Shown here one piece after another: positions 42,659 through 48,502 of a stretch of 48,502 nucleotides of DNA. Source of the DNA: an uncultured Brevibacillus sp. (GTDB lineage: Bacteria > Bacillota > Bacilli > Brevibacillales > Brevibacillaceae); NCBI GenBank assembly GCA_946402065.1, contig CAMIVR010000020.1, positions 1 to 48,502 of the forward strand, read 5' to 3'. Every line of letters starts with the position of its first letter. The stretch's first letter is position 1. The position numbers and the translations under genes were made by a program. The notes below the pieces were generated by a model. That model was not told where the DNA came from. It did no database searches and saw only the letters and a program-made list of their open reading frames with translations.

Positions 42659-42773
42659 GCTTCTTCACCTGACTTTTTTCGTCGATAGAATCGAGACGGT
42701 TCCAACTTCCCATCGACAATGTACGCTTCGGCTGTCGCAAAAGCGAGACCAGCCTGATCGATTACAATTTGGT
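42655..42773 (-). other. out-of-frame coding continuation after the 310-aa membrane protein
   Basis: The -1 frame is open from just inside the upstream gene to a TGA at 42657-42655 that overlaps the vanW start. It encodes a convincing C-terminal piece (VIDQAGLAFATAEAYIVDG, then about 17 more residues ending KKSGEEA). No normal start codon exists; an ATT at a good distance from AGGTGA is the only candidate. Adding one base in the T4 run at 42774-42777 would join it to the upstream frame. It could be a real frameshift, a base-calling error, or a programmed -1 shift. Confidence 0.6.
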
Positions 42774-43694
42774 AAAATCACCTGTTTCGACCAATTCTTC
42801 CAATTCAAGCAAGGCTGCGGTCGGCTGCTGGCGTTGCAGATGCCTCGATGGTCCGTCAGTCACAGTCATTTCAGGCAATTCCTCCATGTACAGCACGACA
42901 GGCGAACTTTCCGATTCCGAGGAGATGGGTGTTGTCCGCTTGGCCCGAGTCTGCTGATCATCGTCCAGCAGCGATGATAAATCCGATAACAGCAGCTCGT
43001 CGTCAACACTTCGCTCGCCATAATACCCTTGCACTCCCGCTTCGCCGCCTACTCCCATCACTTGCTCGACGGATCTGCCGAGAAAAACGTCCTCATCCGC
43101 GGATGGCGGCAGCTCTACGTTGGTTGGCTCAGCTGCTTCGCCCTGCACAGGCTCAAGCGGTACTACTGTTGAGATCGGCGTTGGCACAGCCGGAGCTTGA
43201 GATAATAGCTCCAATACCATTTCATCAATCGCTGTCTGTTCATCCAGCGAATAAGCCGGGTGTGATGCTGCAGATTGGCTTTCTGCTGCTGCCTTGTCCA
43301 TCCGGACTGAATCGTACAGGAGAGCGGACTCGCCCATTTGTGTATCTGATTCGGTTGAAAAAAAAGGGGTTGCAGCGTCTAGCCTTGGAACCGCTGGCAA
43401 TGGTACAATATCGCTTGGCCCAGCCAGGTTCTCCTCGTGACCCATTGCCGCCTTCCGCTTCCCTTGGCGAATCCGCCGTACGATTGCCAGTCCGAGGGCG
43501 AGCAGTACCGCACTTAGTCCCAGCGTGGCTGGCAAATATCCGGCAAGTTCCCCGACGACATAATAAAGTACGGTAGTCGCTACAGCCGATAGCAGCATCC
43601 GCGTTTGGAACTTTTCATCGGCGGCGACAAACAGGCGTCTGCTCAACAAAGCGATACTGCCGCTAACCAAAAGTGCCAATACGATTTTGAACAC
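42762..43694 (-). CDS. membrane protein of unknown function, first gene of the pilus operon; 3' end possibly frameshifted
   Basis: 310 residues as read. Two or three membrane segments lie in residues 1-75 (FKIVLALLVSG; TTVLYYVVGELAGYL; LSAVLLALGLAIV). A basic stop-transfer RRIRQGKRK follows, then a long acidic, Ser/Glu/Pro-rich, probably disordered region (85-290), with LLLSDLSSLLDDD near 250. The acidic ending LEELVETGDF appears to continue in the -1 frame for about 40 residues up to the vanW start. The GTG at 43694 follows AAGGAGG. It is the promoter-proximal gene of the pil operon. I do not recognise the family; it may be a pilus-specific scaffold. Confidence 0.7.
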   Translation of the reverse strand: MFKIVLALLVSGSIALLSRRLFVAADEKFQTRMLLSAVATTVLYYVVGELAGYLPATLGLSAVLLALGLAIVRRIRQGKRKAAMGHEENLAGPSDIVPLPAVPRLDAATPFFSTESDTQMGESALLYDSVRMDKAAAESQSAASHPAYSLDEQTAIDEMVLELLSQAPAVPTPISTVVPLEPVQGEAAEPTNVELPPSADEDVFLGRSVEQVMGVGGEAGVQGYYGERSVDDELLLSDLSSLLDDDQQTRAKRTTPISSESESSPVVLYMEELPEMTVTDGPSRHLQRQQPTAALLELEELVETGDFTKL

Positions 43695-43711
43695 TTCGAA
43701 ATCCTCCTTGG

Positions 43712-43757
43712 CATTTCGACAAAATTTTTCATATTTCTACACATTTCGTCAAAATTT
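43712..43757. repeat. 30-bp-spaced direct repeat upstream of the pil operon
   Basis: CATTTCGACAAAATTT (43712-43727) and CATTTCGTCAAAATTT (43742-43757) differ at one base, with 30 bases (about three helical turns) between starts. They lie in the leader between the pil promoter and its first gene, and could bind a regulator on one DNA face. Confidence 0.5.
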
Positions 43758-43838
43758 ACCGCTCCTCATTATTCGCGCTTTCTGCGGCAAATCCTTCAGA
43801 GAAAAATTTGGTAAGTTTTCTCTTTGCATTTATTTCTT

Positions 43839-43867
43839 ATCATAATACAATAGTCCTATATTGTGAA
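43839..43867 (-). promoter_or_regulatory. sigma-A promoter of the pil operon
   Basis: TTCACA (43867-43862), a 17-base spacer and TATGAT (43844-43839), both one base from consensus, on the minus strand. The leader to the first gene is about 140 bases. Confidence 0.65.
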
Positions 43868-43890
43868 CCTCTCTATGTGTGAATTATAGT
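43861..43890 (+). promoter_or_regulatory. sigma-A promoter of the minor pilin operon
   Basis: TTGTGA (43861-43866), an 18-base spacer and TATAGT (43885-43890). Its -35 occupies almost the same bases as the -35 of the opposite pil promoter, so the two cannot easily be bound at once. Confidence 0.6.
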
Positions 43891-43922
43891 TCAAATTTAC
43901 CAAAAACTCGGAGTTGATTGGA

Positions 43923-44438
43923 ATGGGGCAATTCTTGCGCACGGAACGCGGCTCGTCCTTGATTGAAGTTATTGTTGCCCTGACCGTCTTATCTGTGATC
44001 TCCCTCTCCTTTATGCACTATTTTTATCAAGCGGAGCAGTCCATCCAGGTGTCAGACCGGAAGCTGATTGCAGCCAATCTGGCAAGGCAAGAGGCGGAAA
44101 AGTGGAAGCAGTTCAGCTTTCACTCTCTCTATCGCAACCTGCCCGCTGATTCGTCAGCGTTGACCCTGTTTGATCAGACGTATGACGTGCAAACCAATCC
44201 GGAAACGATACGGCCAAAGCAGCCCAATGAATTGGCCGTCATCAATGGAACGACCTACCACACCATTGTCAGCGTGATTGGACCGGATGATCCCGCCTAC
44301 CTCGGCCTGCTCCTCAAGGCCGACGTAACGGTTTTCTGGCATTACGATTCAGCGGAGGCTTTTCAAACGGCAGCTGACAAGACCCGCATCTCGTCAACAG
44401 TGGAAACGTACATAACCAGGGAGGATCTCCGGCGATGA
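43923..44438 (+). CDS. minor pilin, PilV/PulI-like
   Basis: 171 residues. A short leader (MGQFLRTERG) precedes SSLIEVIVALTVLSVISLSF, so cleavage after Gly places Glu at position 5, as required for prepilin peptidase processing and pilus entry. The rest is a soluble domain with KLIAANLARQEAEKWKQF, typical of PilV/PulI-type initiating minor pilins. ATG at 43923 follows CGGAG; a TTG three codons upstream is the alternative. The stop overlaps the next gene (ATGA). Confidence 0.85.
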   Translation: MGQFLRTERGSSLIEVIVALTVLSVISLSFMHYFYQAEQSIQVSDRKLIAANLARQEAEKWKQFSFHSLYRNLPADSSALTLFDQTYDVQTNPETIRPKQPNELAVINGTTYHTIVSVIGPDDPAYLGLLLKADVTVFWHYDSAEAFQTAADKTRISSTVETYITREDLRR

Positions 44439-45175
44439 AGTGGAGAAATGAACAAGGGCTGACGTTGGTTGAATTGCTGGCTGGCCTGCTGCTATTCAGT
44501 CTCGTTGCCACGATGCTGTACGGCGTGCTCTTTTCCGGCTATTCGCTCAAGGCGAAAGTGTCTAGCCAGGCCACGATCCAGAGTCAAGCTGACGCATTGG
44601 TCAACACGCTGCTGACGTCCTTGCAGAATTCTTATGGCGTCAGCGACGTCACCAGCTATATGACAGCAACTAAAGGGATGTCTGTCGGCGGTTTGACCAA
44701 GCAGGCAGACATCGCATCACCCCTGCCGATCAGCGCACTCTGGACGACTCAGCGCGAATATCCCGGAACGCCCCAGCAGCGGTGGGTCAACTACCTGTAC
44801 CAGATCGTTCCGGCAGATGATTCCGCCGGGGACGCTTCCCCTGCCCTGCACAAGCATTACAAACTGGTCAGACAGACGTTTACGGTCCCAAGCACGCAAG
44901 CGTATTTGCCGTTTACGGAGACGTCGTACTTTAAATCCGGCGGTCAAGCGCCTGACGCTGATTCGACGATCCAACTCAATGACCCCCGGTTCCCTTTGCT
45001 CAACGAATCTGATCCGGGAACGTCGGAGAAGCCGCTCACGTCCGCATTGCTCGCCGACTACAGCAGCAATTACGACGGTTCCATTGAGTTCATCCTCACC
45101 CTGTGCGAATACGATCCAAAAACACAACAGGAATCGCCTGCCTATCAATTTCAAAGCAGAGTTCATGTCGATTGA
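44435..45175 (+). CDS. minor pilin, PilW/PulJ-like
   Basis: 246 residues. A short leader MKWRNEQG precedes LTLVELLAGLLLFSLVATML, with Glu at position 5. The large globular part has no recognised enzyme motif. PilW/PulJ-type subunits form the tip complex that starts pilus assembly. ATG follows GGGAGGAT inside the preceding gene, with a four-base overlap. Confidence 0.85.
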   Translation: MKWRNEQGLTLVELLAGLLLFSLVATMLYGVLFSGYSLKAKVSSQATIQSQADALVNTLLTSLQNSYGVSDVTSYMTATKGMSVGGLTKQADIASPLPISALWTTQREYPGTPQQRWVNYLYQIVPADDSAGDASPALHKHYKLVRQTFTVPSTQAYLPFTETSYFKSGGQAPDADSTIQLNDPRFPLLNESDPGTSEKPLTSALLADYSSNYDGSIEFILTLCEYDPKTQQESPAYQFQSRVHVD

Positions 45176-45191
45176 GCGAAAGGAGTCCCCC

Positions 45192-47027
45192 ATGTCAAAG
45201 CTTCGTGAAGAAAATGGCTACGCCGCTTTGATCGCGATCCTGGTAATCCTGCTCTTGACGATCCTCGGTACGAACCTGCTGCAGGTGACGATGAGCAGTC
45301 TGACACAGATCCGTAAGACAGAAGCCCGCGGCGAATCGCAATACTACGCCCGGATGGGAATGGAAGAAGCATTGGCGCGCCTGACGAAAGCGATCGAGGA
45401 AATCAATGCCCAGCTTACCGATCAGGACATCAGCAGCAAGGACATTTATCAAGGGGTCTACCAGACCGTGTTCAACCGGCATTTGCCAGTCGGTTTTGCA
45501 AAGTCCTATACTTCCAGAGACAGCAAGGGAGCCTATCAGATCAAGCTGCGCCGTGAAGTGCTTCGGCCAACGAGCGAGGCCGATCTCAACAATCCGAACT
45601 CGCCGATCGTCGAGAAGTTTACGTTTACGGTAGTTGGCACGGCCGATGCGGCAATGGGTAGAGAATCTACGACGATGCAGAGCGAAATCTACGTCAATTC
45701 GCTGCCGGAAGAGTTCCATTACGTCTTGTCCACTCCCGCCGACCCGAGTGAACAATGCCGGAACGATTCCGCACGATGCAACGGTCGGATCAGCTTGAAC
45801 GGAGCTCCCTACATAGACGGCGATGTGTATTCCAATGTGTTTAAGATGTCTGATGTAGCCCACTACTTTGTCGATACGAATGGCGACGGGAAACCGAAAG
45901 AAATCGATCAATCCACCTCCTTTCCGGCCATCATCGGGCAGATGGGCGGACCTTTCCTGAAGTCAGGCCAGCATCTGTATCGCAACGACGTCCCCTTTTC
46001 TCCGGAGGTGAAGATGGTCAATACGCCATGGTATCAGTCGTTTGCGATCCCGCCAACGTTAAACCTGAACAACACGCCGACGTTTGACAATATCAAAAAA
46101 ATCAGCGCAGTGGTTGACGGTCAACTCCGACAGTTGCCGCCATTCCACGAATCGTTGACGGACGAAGACGTGTATACCGCGTCAGAGATGCTCACACCTA
46201 CCGATCCGACCGGGCATCAGAGCAAGAAAGGCGTAAGAATTATGCCCGGTGTCGAGCTGCAGGTCAAAGGCGGCAATTTTGTCGTGAATGGCGTACTGTC
46301 GATGGACACCGCAGCCAATCAGTCCCCGCCGATCCTTTCGGTGCCGCAAGGGAATCTGATTATCGCCGGCAATACGGCGGACTCCGCTGGCCAGGCCAAC
46401 AACCAGGCGGCGTATTTGCGCGGGGAGGTGCGGGTAGGACCGAATGGCGAAGACGGGTCTGAGCATTTTATTTTTATCAACGGCAATGCCGTGTTTGAAG
46501 ATCTGACCTGCAATGAGACGATTTACATCAATGGCGACCTGTACGTCGAAGGATCGTTTCAAATGAACGCCACTGTCTATGTGAAAGGAAATGTCGGGTT
46601 TACGGAGGAAGCGACGAAGCAAGAGTTGAATAACGGAACGCTCGTCCTGCTTTCCGGCGGGCAAATTGAATTTTACAACATCAGTCCTAGCAACATCCAG
46701 AAGCAGATCAATGCGTTTCTTTACAGCGACTCCCCCGAGGGCATCACGCTCTACGGCGTCGGCTCCAACCTGAAAATCGTCGGCGGGATTCACGCCAGGA
46801 AAATTGAACTGAATGCTGTCCGGCGCGATCTTGAACTTCGCAACAATGCGATTCAATTCGGCACCGACGGCAAAATCGTCTTCGCAGACACGGAGCGCTC
46901 CAACCCGACGCAATCGCGGCTGGTAATTGCATTCAACAATCAGCTGTTTGAGCATCCGCCACCGGGCATTCCGATTATTCACAGGCTGAAATACAAAATT
47001 AGCTCGTTTGTGACTCTTACTCAGTAG
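45192..47027 (+). CDS. PilX-like pilus-associated protein with C-terminal beta-repeat region
   Basis: 611 residues. The N-terminus, MSKLREENG followed by YAALIAILVILLLTILG, resembles the PilX_N type: a class III-like hydrophobic helix without the usual Glu5. After a helical part (40-75) there is a long, mainly beta region. Residues about 440-500 (TIYINGDLYVEG, TVYVKGNVGF) show the repetitive short strands of bactofilin-like or right-handed beta-helix folds. The start is the ATG after AAAGGAG; the frame is open upstream but belongs to overlap with the preceding gene. Third gene of the minor pilin operon, likely exposed at the pilus tip or in the wall. Confidence 0.78.
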   Translation: MSKLREENGYAALIAILVILLLTILGTNLLQVTMSSLTQIRKTEARGESQYYARMGMEEALARLTKAIEEINAQLTDQDISSKDIYQGVYQTVFNRHLPVGFAKSYTSRDSKGAYQIKLRREVLRPTSEADLNNPNSPIVEKFTFTVVGTADAAMGRESTTMQSEIYVNSLPEEFHYVLSTPADPSEQCRNDSARCNGRISLNGAPYIDGDVYSNVFKMSDVAHYFVDTNGDGKPKEIDQSTSFPAIIGQMGGPFLKSGQHLYRNDVPFSPEVKMVNTPWYQSFAIPPTLNLNNTPTFDNIKKISAVVDGQLRQLPPFHESLTDEDVYTASEMLTPTDPTGHQSKKGVRIMPGVELQVKGGNFVVNGVLSMDTAANQSPPILSVPQGNLIIAGNTADSAGQANNQAAYLRGEVRVGPNGEDGSEHFIFINGNAVFEDLTCNETIYINGDLYVEGSFQMNATVYVKGNVGFTEEATKQELNNGTLVLLSGGQIEFYNISPSNIQKQINAFLYSDSPEGITLYGVGSNLKIVGGIHARKIELNAVRRDLELRNNAIQFGTDGKIVFADTERSNPTQSRLVIAFNNQLFEHPPPGIPIIHRLKYKISSFVTLTQ

Positions 47028-47115
47028 TCGCAGGTGGAAGCATCTTGTTAAAAGTGATTTCAACCGGAATCATTGAATATCCGGCTGCGCTTATGTTCAA
47101 TAGCAGTGGCATGCA

Positions 47116-47157
47116 GCAAGCCCCTCAGGTCCGTCCCGAGGGGCTTGCATCGTTTTT
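47116..47157. terminator. terminator between the minor pilin operon and the Ig-like gene
   Basis: GCAAGCCCCTC (47116-47126) and GAGGGGCTTGC (47138-47148) form a perfect 11-bp stem; five T follow at 47153-47157 on the plus strand. It stands between convergent genes, 88 bases after the PilX-like stop. Confidence 0.8.
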
Positions 47158-47162
47158 GGGCG

Positions 47163-48502
47163 CTAGTATTTCTTCAAATTCGGTACAACCTTGTACGTTA
47201 CGTCGTCCCACCACGTCGTCTCTTCGTTGGAAACTCCCGGCGAATCGGAATTCCAGCGGTTGTAGTTATCTGTTATCCGCAGTCCGACGCGCCACTCCTC
47301 ATTGGGGGATGTGATGACGATCTGTTTCGATTTCAGCGGTCGCCAGTCGCTATCGCTAATCTGCGGCTTGGCGGCTGTGTTCGCCTTGATAATGGCGTAT
47401 TCGATCTGGACGACATCCCAATCCCAATCGACCTCGTCGTCCAGTGAGCCGTTTTCGTTACGGTCAAACAAGCTGCCCATTTTCAGCTTCTGTTTAGGTG
47501 AAGGCTTCGCCAGATCGGATGTGAAGTAGAAGGACGTCCGTTCATCTTTGACCAGTGAAATCGTAATCGGCTGATTCGATACGTATTGCCGCCTCGCAGG
47601 ATCGTACTGAGCATTGACCAGTGGTTTGGATACGGCCAGCCTGAAACCTGGATCGACCATGAACACATCGGCTTTCATCTGAGTTTCCGTCTGTTTCGTG
47701 TGGCTCACGCCGTTCTCATCAACCGTAACGTGCTCTTCCACAAGCAGGATGGCAACCTGGTAATACCCAGGCTGATTGCCCGCATCAGCAGTCGCTTTGT
47801 ATTCATCATCGCCGACTGACTTCAAATCGCCGGATGCTTTGACAATCGTGAAGTCGTAGTTGCTGTCCGCTTGTTTGATCACGTATTTGACGCCGACGAG
47901 ATTTTTCCCTGCCCTACTGACCCTGAGGTCGAGGTGCACCACCCCTTCATTCCCTTTCGGCTGGACGATAAATTTCTCGTTATAGGAAATTTTAATTTTT
48001 TTGAACGTGAGCGATTGATCGTTTGCATTTTGCTGATACCCGATCGTTGTCACATTTTTTTTGCTGATGACGATGCGGTTGCCGGTATAAGGCATTGGAT
48101 TCTCATCAATCGTATACGTTTGAGCCACTCCTGCCGGGAACGTCAATTCCACGTAGACAGGCTGGTTAAACCATTGATCCGTATTCGCTACCGGATTGCC
48201 GCCCGTCGGGGTAAGGTACACTTTAAATTGTGTCATCTTTTCCACAACATTCACCAAACATGTTGCGGTGTAACCCCCATCTGCTGTCTTCACCGTAATT
48301 GTCGCTGTCCCCGGTGCCACTGCCGTCACGTTGCCATTGCCGTCAACCGTCGCCACACCCGGATTGCTCGACGTCCAGGTGACCGACTTGTTTGTCGCAT
48401 TTGCCGGCAAGACCGTTGCGATCAACTGCTCGGCTGTACCGACAGGCAGCTCCAGTTTTGTCTTATTCAGGCTCACTCCGGTCACCGCGACATTGCCGCC
48501 GC
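47163..48502 (-). CDS. surface protein with bacterial Ig-like (Big_2) domain, 5' end outside window
   Basis: At least 446 codons open to the window edge; no start codon with a ribosome site is present, so the N-terminus lies beyond 48502. The visible part begins with a Big_2 domain (VTGVSLNKTKLELPVGT to ATCLVNV), a fold typical of adhesins and wall-surface proteins. It continues with a beta-rich region and ends VTYKVVPNLKKY without a sorting signal. It lies next to the minor pilins in convergent orientation. It could be a pilus-linked adhesin or an unrelated surface protein; the visible part does not decide. Confidence 0.8.
   Translation of the reverse strand, partial: GGNVAVTGVSLNKTKLELPVGTAEQLIATVLPANATNKSVTWTSSNPGVATVDGNGNVTAVAPGTATITVKTADGGYTATCLVNVVEKMTQFKVYLTPTGGNPVANTDQWFNQPVYVELTFPAGVAQTYTIDENPMPYTGNRIVISKKNVTTIGYQQNANDQSLTFKKIKISYNEKFIVQPKGNEGVVHLDLRVSRAGKNLVGVKYVIKQADSNYDFTIVKASGDLKSVGDDEYKATADAGNQPGYYQVAILLVEEHVTVDENGVSHTKQTETQMKADVFMVDPGFRLAVSKPLVNAQYDPARRQYVSNQPITISLVKDERTSFYFTSDLAKPSPKQKLKMGSLFDRNENGSLDDEVDWDWDVVQIEYAIIKANTAAKPQISDSDWRPLKSKQIVITSPNEEWRVGLRITDNYNRWNSDSPGVSNEETTWWDDVTYKVVPNLKKY

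Noticed and set aside
44817..45191. Extended N-terminus of the PilX-like protein (frame open from 44817)
   Set aside because: The upstream codons overlap the preceding pilin in another frame and are Arg/Ser/Pro-rich. AAAGGAG before the ATG at 45192 and the membrane helix right after it mark the true start.
1..48502. CRISPR arrays, tRNA or rRNA genes, insertion sequences, prophage
   Set aside because: No regular repeat-spacer pattern, transposase, integrase or structural RNA gene was found on reading both strands.

Overview
The window looks like chromosomal core DNA of an endospore-forming, monoderm Bacillota of the Bacillales. The evidence is bofC, safA, yutH, spo0B, spoIVFA/spoIVFB and spoIIB lying among mreBCD, minCD, rplU-prp-rpmA and obg, with strong AGGAGG-type ribosome binding sites and frequent GTG/TTG starts. 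The order follows the Bacillus obg to comC region closely but carries inserted and expanded blocks. A Brevibacillus or Paenibacillaceae-type genome is my best guess; this is inference, not a database result. No rRNA, tRNA, CRISPR array, insertion sequence or prophage was seen. Almost every gene is on the minus strand.

Layout. 1-3260: an unresolved edge, a small hypothetical gene, bofC, and a plus-strand secreted cyclic-nucleotide phosphodiesterase/nucleotidase (cpdB type). 3260-5580: two spore-coat genes, safA-yutH. 5740-10660: amino-acid synthesis, pheB / hom-thrC-thrB-pheA, where the threonine genes sit between pheB and pheA. 10.8 kb: a probable 50-codon plus-strand gene. 11.1-17.6 kb: obg, spo0B, the rplU-prp-rpmA ribosomal operon, rng, spoIVFB and spoIVFA. 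17.6-21.5 kb: an accessory insert holding a secreted protein, a Rieske oxygenase, a divergent purine-type permease and a cold-shock protein. 21.8-31.1 kb: the shape and division cluster maf-radC-mreBCD-PBP2-minCD-rodA. 31.3-43.7 kb: spoIIB preceded by a complete type IVa pilus operon in transcription order: membrane protein, vanW-like, pilB, pilT, pilC, pilA, pilD, pilM, pilN, pilO, spoIIB. 43.9-47.0 kb: a divergent plus-strand minor-pilin operon of three genes. 47.2-48.5 kb: the 3' part of a large Ig-like surface protein, cut by the window end.

How it fits together. The usual comC-spoIIB end of this conserved region has become a full twitching-pilus locus: two motors (PilB, PilT), platform (PilC), major pilin, peptidase, alignment complex (PilM/N/O) and minor pilins, with no secretin, as expected for a single-membrane cell. 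The most novel-looking elements are a PilN with a C-terminal LysM wall-binding domain, a vanW-like protein in the pilus operon lacking the family cysteine, an apparent frameshift at the 3' end of the first pilus-operon gene, overlapping divergent promoters between the two pilus operons, a mosaic AT-rich major pilin, and a PBP2 with four consecutive 48-residue repeats. In the accessory insert, the Rieske oxygenase and the permease share an intergenic region with PurR-box-like sites in inverse orientation, suggesting a purine-related oxidation module.
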